The position numbers and the translations under genes are program-made. The notes under the pieces were generated by a model. The model made no database searches and was not told where the DNA came from. It saw only the letters and a program-made list of their open reading frames with translations. This document shows, one piece after another, positions 41,899-50,567 of a DNA stretch of 64,000 nucleotides. Each line of letters opens with the position of its first letter. The first letter of the stretch is position 1. This stretch comes from UBA11400 sp964473555 (lineage in GTDB: Bacteria; Bacteroidota; Rhodothermia; Balneolales; HLUCCA01). The stretch covers positions 124,001 through 188,000 of the forward strand of contig CAYYPL010000006.1 in NCBI GenBank assembly GCA_964473555.1, in the 5' to 3' direction.

Positions 41899-42567
41899 TC
41901 AGATATCGAGGAAACGCAGAAATTCGTCTGCTTTGGATGATAATTCCAGGTCCGACCAGTCGGAATGGGATTCCGAGGTGATCAGATATCCATAACGGCG
42001 AAGGGCAGCTCCAACCCGGGCCAGATCGTCCAGATTGAGCTTTACCGATACTCTGAATCGCTCCTGGATTGCATCAGGTGCCTGAATCGTGAGTGAAAGG
42101 ATACGGGCACCTTCGGCTTCGATGATGCGTATGACATCCGAAAGCATGTAGTCTCTGGCATCCATTTCGATCATGATAACGGAACCATGTTCACGAAGAT
42201 TGAGTAGTTTAACCACCGAATCTATCAATACGACTTTGGAGACCATCCCCAGAAAGGTTCCGGATTTATCGATTACAGGGAGGTGAGCACGGTTATGAAG
42301 GAGCATCGTTCGGGCAGCATCCAGCATATGGTCCCTGTCACGTAAAACTAACATTTCGTGTTCGCCCACAAAAATCTGGGCATCCGGAACTCCATGTTCA
42401 TTCAGGATCTCTTCAAATGAAGCATCACCGAGATACTTGCCTGACTCGTTGTCAACAACCGGATACTGATACAACCCACTGTTCTGCATCACGGTCACCG
42501 CATGGGCACGGGAGTCGTGTCTTTTTAGTGGGCTCAGATCTTTATTTATGAGTTCGTAAACGAGCAT
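41899..42567 (-). CDS. CBS-domain protein, AcuB-like
   Basis: 222 residues. Two CBS motifs occupy the first ~125 residues (HDSRAHAVTVMQNSGLYQYPVVD and LLHNRAHLPVIDKSGTFLGMVSK in part). The C-terminal half looks like an ACT-type regulatory domain (VIMIEMDARDYMLSDVIRII). CBS pairs sense adenine nucleotides; the partner enzyme is unknown. It is downstream of hflX on the same strand (21 bases). Confidence 0.8.
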   Translation of the reverse strand: MLVYELINKDLSPLKRHDSRAHAVTVMQNSGLYQYPVVDNESGKYLGDASFEEILNEHGVPDAQIFVGEHEMLVLRDRDHMLDAARTMLLHNRAHLPVIDKSGTFLGMVSKVVLIDSVVKLLNLREHGSVIMIEMDARDYMLSDVIRIIEAEGARILSLTIQAPDAIQERFRVSVKLNLDDLARVGAALRRYGYLITSESHSDWSDLELSSKADEFLRFLDI

Positions 42568-42588
42568 GGTTAATCGTACGGATTCGCC

Positions 42589-43971
42589 TTAAACGCCCTG
42601 GAAACTGTTGAGGTCCTGACCTAAAAGATGACTCAGTTTCGGTGCGTATTTATCGTGCAGTCTAAATTTCAGATTGACACTGGTGTCGGTGTATTCAATT
42701 GAATTCACTTCACCGTACTCATGAATGTAAGAAATCGCTTTGTAGTTCCCAATGGAAACTTCCAGATACATGGAATGATAACTGGATGTAGTTTTGTCGA
42801 CTATGACCTGCTTGAGGTTAGCAATCCCAATACCCCGCAACGCTGAAACCATGATGGCTTCTGGATGATCACGTCGAAGGGATGTAAATACCGAATCGTC
42901 GGTGATGGCGTCAACTTTATTCAGAACAAGTACTTCAGTTTTATCCTCTGCACCGATTTCCTTTAGCGTATTCCTTACCACTTCAATATATTCATTGCAG
43001 TAGGGTGATGAAGCATCCACCACATGCAGCAGCAGATCAGACTCTCGAATCTCATCGAGTGTAGATTTAAAACTCTCAATAAGTTTATGAGGAAGCTTTC
43101 GAATAAATCCCACCGTATCAGATAACAAAACTGTATGTCCATCGATATCAAGCCTGCGAACGGTTGCATCGAGTGTAGCAAAAAGTTTATTCTCGGCAAG
43201 TACACCGGCCTCAACCAACGTATTCATCATAGAGGACTTACCTGCATTGGTATATCCTACCAAGGCTACACGTGGAAGTTCATCACGTCCCTGGCGTTGT
43301 GTGGTTCGTTGACGCTCAAGTTTCCCAAGTTTTTCCTTCAGCGTTGCAATTCTGAATTTGATCAGCCGGCGATCCGTTTCAATCTGAGTTTCACCAGGTC
43401 CCTTAGTTCCAATCCCACCCTTTTGCCTGGACAGGTGAGTCCAGAAGCGGGTCAAACGGGGTAACAGATATTCTAATTGGGCCAGTTCAACTTGCGATTT
43501 TGCTGCTGCCGATTGTGCCCTTGATGCAAAAATATCAAGGATTAATCCACTTCGGTCCAATACTTTACTCTCGGTCTCACGTTCTATATTTCTGGCCTGG
43601 GTTGGCGACAGATCATCATCAACAATAATAATGTCGGCTTCGGTTGTTTTGATCAGTTCCTTTAGTTCCTGAAGTTTGCCTTTCCCCATATAGGTACCAG
43701 CGTGGGGTTTATCCCGGTTCTGAAGTATTTTATCAACGACCTTGCCACCCGCTGTATCGGTAAGGAGAGCTAACTCATCAATGTATTCTTCCGCTTTTTC
43801 TTTCGGGATTCCCGGTCCATACAGACCTATGAGTATCGCTCGCTCTTTCTTAAGTTCTATTTTTTCTATCAATCGGGTTGGGTAGTGTTTGGGGATAATT
43901 CTTATTTCGACGATTTCACCCGGGCGGGTCTGACTATTGAGTACATCACTTTTTCTCCTGCATCCGTACAA
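42589..43971 (-). CDS. hflX: Ribosome-associated GTPase HflX
   Basis: 460 residues. The N-terminal HflX domain (GKLQELKELIKTTEADIII, DDDLSPTQARNIE) precedes a linker with SRQKGGIGTKGPGETQIE and the G domain (G1 VGYTNAGKSSMMN, G3 DTVGF, G4 NKVD). HflX splits stalled ribosomes, especially after heat stress. The first ATG (MYGCRRKSD) has no clear ribosome-binding site, so the exact start is uncertain by about 20 residues. Confidence 0.95.
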   Translation of the reverse strand: MYGCRRKSDVLNSQTRPGEIVEIRIIPKHYPTRLIEKIELKKERAILIGLYGPGIPKEKAEEYIDELALLTDTAGGKVVDKILQNRDKPHAGTYMGKGKLQELKELIKTTEADIIIVDDDLSPTQARNIERETESKVLDRSGLILDIFASRAQSAAAKSQVELAQLEYLLPRLTRFWTHLSRQKGGIGTKGPGETQIETDRRLIKFRIATLKEKLGKLERQRTTQRQGRDELPRVALVGYTNAGKSSMMNTLVEAGVLAENKLFATLDATVRRLDIDGHTVLLSDTVGFIRKLPHKLIESFKSTLDEIRESDLLLHVVDASSPYCNEYIEVVRNTLKEIGAEDKTEVLVLNKVDAITDDSVFTSLRRDHPEAIMVSALRGIGIANLKQVIVDKTTSSYHSMYLEVSIGNYKAISYIHEYGEVNSIEYTDTSVNLKFRLHDKYAPKLSHLLGQDLNSFQGV

Positions 43972-44004
43972 ATATATGGATACCTGAGGCTAAAATCCGT
44001 TGTA

Positions 44005-44601
44005 TCACTTCAATGCTTCTTGACCCGATACGTGTAGTGCGTGTTCGGTGAATCTGTGTCTGAGTTTGAAATCCACCAAACGTGAAAATGAGCGTTGATG
44101 TTGTTGGGGAACAAACAACTCCAGACGATGGGATTTGTTCAGACCAGTTTCATGGTCTCGATCCATATACAGAAATACATAAAGCTTCCCGTTATGTGCG
44201 TCAAGTTCGATGTAATCACTGACGTTATTCCATGATATGGTTTGGGATGGATCATTGACATTTTTCACGATCCCATAGTCCGTTACAAAACGCTTCGACA
44301 ATTGAAAACTGGTCAGCCACCAGGTCAGTCCAATCCAGCTATAACACAGCATCATGGTCATTTCAGCACGTTCCCCATGCTCAACGATGAGTAAAGATGA
44401 ACTGAGAATGAAAACGAGAAAAATGGTCGCAAAAAGTGGGAATCCAAATACTTTACCAGCCCGCCAGCTGATCAGCGGATTTCTCAGACGCCAGGCGTTG
44501 GACACGGTGACCATAGCCATCAATGTGAATGCAACCGTAGCGAATGCAAGCATCACAAGCATCAGTAGTTGCAGTCCGGCTATGTTGGAAAAAAAACTCA
44601 T
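44005..44601 (-). CDS. Membrane protein of unknown function, translationally coupled to the BatA-like gene
   Basis: 198 residues. There are three predicted membrane helices in the first ~100 residues (LQLLMLVMLAFATVAFTLMA, then a VFGFPLFATIFLVFIL region and MLCYSWIGLTWWLTSF), then a soluble domain of about 95 residues resembling a PH-like fold (TISWNNVSDYIELDAHNG, KLYVFLYMDRD). The ATG overlaps the BatA-like stop (ATGA), indicating coupled translation and probably a shared role. Family not recognised. Confidence 0.7.
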   Translation of the reverse strand: MSFFSNIAGLQLLMLVMLAFATVAFTLMAMVTVSNAWRLRNPLISWRAGKVFGFPLFATIFLVFILSSSLLIVEHGERAEMTMMLCYSWIGLTWWLTSFQLSKRFVTDYGIVKNVNDPSQTISWNNVSDYIELDAHNGKLYVFLYMDRDHETGLNKSHRLELFVPQQHQRSFSRLVDFKLRHRFTEHALHVSGQEALK

Positions 44602-46712
44602 GTGATTGTTTCCGCTTTATACCAGCGGGAGATGGCCATTTCAATAATCAGTAAACCAATCGCCGCAATTACAAACCAGTACCAGATTTCGGCGCCAAAT
44701 CCGGCGGTTCTGAGTTCCTGCCGAACTTCAGACAATGAACGGTCGCGCTGACCAAAGAACTGAACGAATTCTGCTTTCGAGGCCAGTAGTTCAAAAGTAA
44801 TCTCATCAGATAACGTATAAAAATCAGATTCTGATATGTTGTAGTTGGCTGCTACGTGAATATTTCTGGCTTCGGTGCGAATTTGATAGATACCGGGTTG
44901 CCATTCCGTCGCCGGATACGTCACTTTTTTAGATCCATCTCTAAGAAGCTCGACTTCTGGATAAAAGTCGGTTTGGGTATCAGATAGTACGATTCGGTCT
45001 CCATCTAAACGACCCGACCACACAAAAGGAAGGCCCAATTCGTGGGAGAGGAAGTCACCCTGATCTCCCGACATCGCATACAGGATTGTTCTGTAAAAAA
45101 TGGGTACAAATAGTGGATTACCTGGAAAAGAGGACCAACCTGGGTCAGCCCCGACGGTTGAAATCAGTACGCGTCCGTTCCCAAAGCGATGATCGATTAG
45201 GATCGGTTCAGACAACTCACTTTGTAGTACGGTTATTGTGCCTGCCTGCGGATCCTGGTTATATCTCAGGTAATAAAACAATCCGGGAAGTTCGGTTGAA
45301 ATGTCCTCATCTTCCTGCTTTTCAAAAATTTCTTCGATGATCGGATGTCCCTCTTTGAGACGGTCAACACGAGCTACCGCTTCAAAGCTTCCATAAGAAC
45401 CTCTGAATCCATTAATTTGACCCGCATTCAGGCGGTTCAATAGACGGTTGTACGAATTGAAATCGGCACGCGGCGATGGAAACAGCACAAGCCCGCGACC
45501 GGATTGAACCGCGGTGACCAGACTTTCCTGAAGATCATCGGGAATTCGATCCAGACCGTTGAGAACAATAACGTCAGCATCGCCAGGCTGTCCGGCTTCC
45601 TGATAGCTGGTACTAGATGATTGTTGTAGACGGATTCGTCCCTGTACCTGTTCCGCTGCCTGAAGTGCAGCAGTCAGGTACGTTGCTGCGCCCTCTGTGA
45701 CCTCATTGATTAACAATACCTGGCGCACTTCAGGTACCTGTAGACTGAAAAAGTGTTTGTTGTCCGGTTGGAACTGATCTCCCTCTAGAAGAATGTCTCC
45801 TTTTAAAAATCCGCTACGGGTGGGTATCAGATCAAAATAGACTGTTTCGCTGGCACCAGGATCCAGATTCAGCGGTTGTTGACCAACCAGCCTTTCGTCC
45901 ACTTCCAAACTTACGAACGCGTTGTAAGCTGGCTGACGCCCTAAGTTGGATACCATCATCTCAATGGGAACAGAAACTCCCGGACCGGCTATGGTGCCCG
46001 CAGCTTTTACCGAGTGAACTACCAGATTTGAACCTGAATCGGATCCTAAAACGACATAACTCAATGGGACTTTCTTCAGCGACTCGGGTATCTCCAAAAA
46101 CTGGGCATCTGCTACCAAACCTTCCTCGGTCGTAATTCGGTAAATCACGCTAAGGTCGCCAGACCATGACGATACCAGTGCATCGAGGTTTTTGAAACGT
46201 TGATTGAGTAATGAACCGGAACGGGATATCTGTAGATCTGCAACATGCTCAGAAACCTGTGATGAATTTAAGTATCCCGTCGCCATCAGATCTCCGTGGG
46301 TGGAAAAGATAGCAAACCTGTCCTGATCCCGTGCATCGGACGTCATAGAAAGAATCAATTCCTTGGCCTGATCCAGATAAGGGCCATCCGCATTTACTCG
46401 ATCCATTCTAATTCCATTGTCAACCAGTATGATGTACAACGTAGCTGAAGATGCCGATGACCCTCCGATTCCGGGTGGTAAAAATGGACGGGCGAGTGCT
46501 AAGGCCAGCATGATCAACGCCAATACACGAACGGCTAACAGTAACCAGCGCTTAAGTTTCAATCGCCTGATCGTGGATTTTTGAAGCTCAGAAAAGAACG
46601 AAAGTGTTGAAAAAGCGACCTTCTGCGGTTTTCGCAAGTTCAGGAAATGGATGATAACCGGTATCGCTACAGCCAGTAGTCCAAGTAAAAAAAATGGGGT
46701 TAAAAAAGTCAT
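44598..46712 (-). CDS. BatA-like protein (aerotolerance N-terminal domain, degenerate VWA)
   Basis: 704 residues. The N-terminus is the BatA/aerotolerance domain (MTFLTPFFLLGLLAVAIPVI, IHFLNLRKPQKVAFSTLSFF, then a second helix ending LALARPFLPP). A VWA-like domain follows (about 88-250), but the MIDAS DxSxS is replaced by DNGIR. Residues 255-660 contain CARDB-like and GATase-like beta-rich stretches, and a final membrane helix sits near 680-700 (WYWFVIAAIGLLIIEMAIS). This architecture is common in Bacteroidota near bat operons; the role in aerotolerance or stress is inferred. Confidence 0.82.
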   Translation of the reverse strand: MTFLTPFFLLGLLAVAIPVIIHFLNLRKPQKVAFSTLSFFSELQKSTIRRLKLKRWLLLAVRVLALIMLALALARPFLPPGIGGSSASSATLYIILVDNGIRMDRVNADGPYLDQAKELILSMTSDARDQDRFAIFSTHGDLMATGYLNSSQVSEHVADLQISRSGSLLNQRFKNLDALVSSWSGDLSVIYRITTEEGLVADAQFLEIPESLKKVPLSYVVLGSDSGSNLVVHSVKAAGTIAGPGVSVPIEMMVSNLGRQPAYNAFVSLEVDERLVGQQPLNLDPGASETVYFDLIPTRSGFLKGDILLEGDQFQPDNKHFFSLQVPEVRQVLLINEVTEGAATYLTAALQAAEQVQGRIRLQQSSSTSYQEAGQPGDADVIVLNGLDRIPDDLQESLVTAVQSGRGLVLFPSPRADFNSYNRLLNRLNAGQINGFRGSYGSFEAVARVDRLKEGHPIIEEIFEKQEDEDISTELPGLFYYLRYNQDPQAGTITVLQSELSEPILIDHRFGNGRVLISTVGADPGWSSFPGNPLFVPIFYRTILYAMSGDQGDFLSHELGLPFVWSGRLDGDRIVLSDTQTDFYPEVELLRDGSKKVTYPATEWQPGIYQIRTEARNIHVAANYNISESDFYTLSDEITFELLASKAEFVQFFGQRDRSLSEVRQELRTAGFGAEIWYWFVIAAIGLLIIEMAISRWYKAETIT

Positions 46713-46848
46713 TTAGGTAAAAAGTACTTACTTTCACGGATGATTGTGCTATCTCAATCACCCGTAATACTACGTTGAATCGAAATATTGACTCATTCAA
46801 CACGTTAGTGGATTTAATATAACACTGTGAACTGAATTTCGTCTTTCA

Positions 46849-49545
46849 ATGAACAGACGATTTCCCCGATTAAATCTCATGAACGTATCGACAATTCGTC
46901 AATTTATCCTTCTTACGTTGGTAACTGTCTTTGGATGGTCATGCTCAGAGCCGCAGGTTGAGCATTGGGTTGAAGCCGTCCCCGAATCTACCCCTGCACT
47001 TTTCGTGTTGGATGGCCAAGAACCCTTAGATCTCAAGTTAAATAACCCATTGAGTGTGATTGTAGCTCAAGCCAGTCGAACCGATAACGCGGAAATTTTG
47101 CGACTAGTCAGTGAGTCAGGCCAGTCCGGATTATCTATCGAGGCCCTGGCAATCGTTCCATCAAACGCTGACGAATGGAAACCTGTTTGGATCATGAGGG
47201 CACCCAAAGGAACTGCAAAACAGGCCGGTATTCGCTACAGTCGCCCCCAAACAGCGTCGGGTTATTCTTTTCAAAAGACCCGAATCTATATGTTGTTTGT
47301 TTCGGATCGTCTTGTGATATATGCCCTCCAGTCCGGTAATTATATGTTCGTTTCTGAAAGCAGTTTTGCACTCGAGTCTTTTGCCAGAACTATTTCCGGT
47401 GGCGAAAACAGCCTTGATTTGACACCAAATGAACTCACCCCGGGTACATGGATGTTCAATCTTGTCCATATGAGTAATTTGCTGGCAACCGAAACAGAGG
47501 TCCGATATCGTCCTCTGTTATCGGATAGATTTACTGGAAGTGGAATAGCAAAACTAACTGTTACTCAGGATCTTGCAGGAACACAGCTTTCGGGTACGAT
47601 GAAGGTTGATCTGTCAAGGGCATCCAATCTGATAAGAGCACTTACGACCGCCAATCATCGAACCATAATGGATCGATATGTATCTCAGGATGCCGCTTTG
47701 GCCGCTTTTTTCCATAGTAGGGCACTTCATCTTCCCGCATTGACTCAACCAACTGAACTGGATGATTTTTTAACGACAGGTGAATACGAACGTCAACGTT
47801 TCGATCATACCATGGGGAATCATGTTGCATTTGTGGCATTTGGTTCAAGTGGATTCCTGGGGGCCAGTGAATTTGCTTACATCAGGCAAGTTGAGCGTGC
47901 CGATCAACTCCGATCCGTTCTGGATGAATGGGCCCAGCTTGGGCTCGTTCAACGCGAGGCAGACCGGTACATCGTTGACAGTGTTGTAGTGTCGTGGCTG
48001 ATTTCGGGCGGACTCTCAGAGATGGGTATTTTCCATCTGGCATTTGATAACGATATCCTGGTTGCGACACAAAGACCTGCTTTGATATCAAAGCTATTCA
48101 CAGATAAAGATCGGCGACGGACGCTGTTCTACACCGAAACCTACCTCAATGCACGGACCGCGTTCTCCGATGAAGTCGCCTCATTTATTTTTACCAGAAA
48201 TGCATCTCTGTTCCAGTTCCTGCAACCGGTTTTGAATCCCATTCAAAGCACCGGACTAATCCTGGATCAATTTGATGTAGGAGCACTTGCGTTACAACAC
48301 GATCCCAATTCTGATTCTGTAAGGGTTGAATTCAAAACCTATCGGGTAGAGCTGGATTCACAACCCTATAACGACCATTGGCTGGTACGTCTGGACGGAA
48401 CAGATCTCTCCGGATTTCCGGTTTTAGCAGATATTGCTGGGACTCCGAGAACCGAGATGCTGATAGCAACAGAAGGGGGAATGGTTTCAGCCATTGCAGC
48501 GGATGGGACAACTGTGTTCAGGGTTTCAACAGGAACAGATAGACCCATTGGATCTCCCATTGTGGTAGATTGGTATGCAAACAAGCAAATGGCGGTGATT
48601 CAGGGTGCAGGTTCCAGAATTTATGGATGGAGTAACAATGGCGTGGCCCTACCGGGATTCCCCATCCAACTCAACGAAACGCTTACTGCGCCGATTCTCA
48701 TCACGGATGTTACAGGGAATGGGATTCCTGAACTCATTGCGGCAACTTCCAACAGACAGCTACACGTGCTGAATCAGCGGGGTGAAAACATAAAAGGCTG
48801 GCCTCAATCATTAAATGCATCAATCCGAAACCAACCTCAAGTCGTGAGTTGGCTTGGTAGTACTTCTATTGTTGCTTATTCAGAGAATGTCCTTTTCGCT
48901 TTCGAAACGAATGGATCTGTAAAATCCGGTTTCCCCCTATTTAACAGAGCGCCGTTTCGAGGGGAATTTATGATTTACAATGACTATTTACTGGGTGGAT
49001 TGGCTGACGGAACCCTGGTATCTATTGGACGCGGCACCCTGTTTCCGATTGGACTCGCGCCCATAATTACCACTACGAGACAATCTGGTGGCGATCTTAC
49101 CACCCAAGGCATCCCCCTGGCGGAGAATGGAATAGCCATCAGACCCACCGTGAGTACACATACCATTCGACTCGACTCAACCACCTCTGTCACTGAACCT
49201 GTAATCTTTGCCCTGTCTGATGCCGGTTCATTGTTTGGCGTCAATCTTCAGGGTCAACTTCGCTTTTCTGAATCTATCGGAAACCCGGCATTACCCGGTC
49301 ACCCGCCTCTAGTCATAGATATTGACCGAAATGGTCAGGCCGAAATCATAGGAATCACATCATTCGGGCGAATGTACGCCTGGGAGCTTACCACAACAGA
49401 GCGGTTTTTAGAGATCCCAACAACAAATCTACACCGACCCATATTTGCAGATATCAACGGCAACGGAAATAACGAACTCATCGCTGGAACACAGGATGGG
49501 TTGAGAGCGTGGACTATGAATAGGGGAGTAGGGAGTAGGGAGTAG
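46849..49545 (+). CDS. Large lipoprotein with C-terminal FG-GAP/VCBS-like repeats
   Basis: 898 residues. The lipoprotein signal ends FGWSC (Cys about residue 32). The first ~500 residues are not recognised; they contain many beta strands and no catalytic motif. From about 510 the protein shows beta-propeller-type FG-GAP repeats (LIATEGGMVSAIAADG, ITDVTGNGIPELIAATSN, IDIDRNGQAEIIGI, ADINGNGNNELIAGT) with calcium-binding-like DxNGNG loops. The final residues NRGVGSRE and the stop lie in a heptamer array. ATGs at 46849 and 46879 are both possible. A surface role is inferred. Confidence 0.78.
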   Translation: MNRRFPRLNLMNVSTIRQFILLTLVTVFGWSCSEPQVEHWVEAVPESTPALFVLDGQEPLDLKLNNPLSVIVAQASRTDNAEILRLVSESGQSGLSIEALAIVPSNADEWKPVWIMRAPKGTAKQAGIRYSRPQTASGYSFQKTRIYMLFVSDRLVIYALQSGNYMFVSESSFALESFARTISGGENSLDLTPNELTPGTWMFNLVHMSNLLATETEVRYRPLLSDRFTGSGIAKLTVTQDLAGTQLSGTMKVDLSRASNLIRALTTANHRTIMDRYVSQDAALAAFFHSRALHLPALTQPTELDDFLTTGEYERQRFDHTMGNHVAFVAFGSSGFLGASEFAYIRQVERADQLRSVLDEWAQLGLVQREADRYIVDSVVVSWLISGGLSEMGIFHLAFDNDILVATQRPALISKLFTDKDRRRTLFYTETYLNARTAFSDEVASFIFTRNASLFQFLQPVLNPIQSTGLILDQFDVGALALQHDPNSDSVRVEFKTYRVELDSQPYNDHWLVRLDGTDLSGFPVLADIAGTPRTEMLIATEGGMVSAIAADGTTVFRVSTGTDRPIGSPIVVDWYANKQMAVIQGAGSRIYGWSNNGVALPGFPIQLNETLTAPILITDVTGNGIPELIAATSNRQLHVLNQRGENIKGWPQSLNASIRNQPQVVSWLGSTSIVAYSENVLFAFETNGSVKSGFPLFNRAPFRGEFMIYNDYLLGGLADGTLVSIGRGTLFPIGLAPIITTTRQSGGDLTTQGIPLAENGIAIRPTVSTHTIRLDSTTSVTEPVIFALSDAGSLFGVNLQGQLRFSESIGNPALPGHPPLVIDIDRNGQAEIIGITSFGRMYAWELTTTERFLEIPTTNLHRPIFADINGNGNNELIAGTQDGLRAWTMNRGVGSRE

Positions 49546-49565
49546 GGAGTAGGGAGTAGGGAGTG
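49524..49565 (+). repeat. Six-copy GGGAGTA heptamer array
   Basis: Five GGGAGTA copies (49524-49558) and a final GGGAGTG (49559-49565). The repeat contains TAG in every reading frame within 21 bases. The stop of the upstream gene is the TAG at 49543-49545. Confidence 0.92.
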
Positions 49566-49626
49566 GTATGTTTTTGGATGCCTGTTTTTTTTGTAGAAAA
49601 AAACGTAGTGGACAAAAACATACCAC
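49563..49626. terminator. Bidirectional inverted repeat between convergent genes
   Basis: GTGGTATGTTTTTG (49563-49576) pairs perfectly with CAAAAACATACCAC (49613-49626), and an inner T8/A7 pair extends the stem. It begins in the last heptamer unit and lies between two convergent stops. Confidence 0.75.
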
Positions 49627-49660
49627 GAAACGTAAAGATTACTTACCTCTGTTAAGCATC

Positions 49661-50548
49661 TCAGCTTAGAATATCACGGAGGGCGCGTTCGAGATTAGGA
49701 TGACGAAACGTGTAGCCATGTTCAAGTAGTTTACCAGGCACGGCTCGAAGTGATGCCAGAATGGAGGACGCAGAATCGCCTACGGCAATCTTGAGCATAA
49801 ACTCCGGAACTCGAAACCAGGACGGACGCCCCATCACCTTTCCTAAAGTCTTTGCAAATTCGTCCATAGTGACAGGAGTTGGAGCTGAAATATTAACAGG
49901 GCCAGATATTTCCTGATTTTCTATACAGAACAACAACGCCTGAATCATATCATCCATGTGCACCCAGGGATAATACTGTGACCCCTGTCCCAGTGGACCG
50001 CCACCATACAACTTGAAAGGAATCAACATTTTTTGGAGCGCACCGTTGTCCGTTTGCTGTACAATTCCGATTCTTGCGAGTACCAGTCGAACCGTTGGAT
50101 CGTCAAGTTTCTGTGCTTCATGCTCCCAGGCAACACAGACTTTGGCCAAAAAATCCTGTCCTGGAGGTTGCTTTTCATCAAGAATATCATCCCCTCGTGG
50201 GCCATAATATCCAACTGCCGATCCGGAAATAAATACTTTAGGTTTGTTAGTGGATGCTTTGATGGCATGAACGATGCTTGATGTAGCTTTGATGCGGCTG
50301 TTCAGAATCGTACTACGAACACTTGGTGTCCAGCGGTTATCGAAAAGATTACTACCAGCAAGGTTAATCACAACATCCACGGAATCCATTAAAGCCGGAA
50401 GATCATCCCATTTTGCGTAGGACACCCCTTTTTTCTTGTATTTACCCGGTGTACGGGTGACCACAGTAACGGTGTCTCCACGACTCAACAGTGTGTTTAC
50501 AAGATAATTTCCGATAAATCCGGTTCCGCCGGTTATTAGTATATGCAT
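49661..50548 (-). CDS. TIGR01777-family NAD-dependent epimerase (YfcH type)
   Basis: 295 residues. The Rossmann motif is ITGGTGFIGNYLV at the N-terminus. The catalytic region has SGSAVGYYGPRGDDILDE. The C-terminal DUF1731-like part has FRHPNLERALRDIL. These are sugar-nucleotide epimerase-like proteins (YfcH/SulA) of unknown substrate. It is the last gene of the minus-strand block from 59.3 kb. Confidence 0.9.
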   Translation of the reverse strand: MHILITGGTGFIGNYLVNTLLSRGDTVTVVTRTPGKYKKKGVSYAKWDDLPALMDSVDVVINLAGSNLFDNRWTPSVRSTILNSRIKATSSIVHAIKASTNKPKVFISGSAVGYYGPRGDDILDEKQPPGQDFLAKVCVAWEHEAQKLDDPTVRLVLARIGIVQQTDNGALQKMLIPFKLYGGGPLGQGSQYYPWVHMDDMIQALLFCIENQEISGPVNISAPTPVTMDEFAKTLGKVMGRPSWFRVPEFMLKIAVGDSASSILASLRAVPGKLLEHGYTFRHPNLERALRDILS

Positions 50549-50567
50549 AGAACTGACAACATAGATT

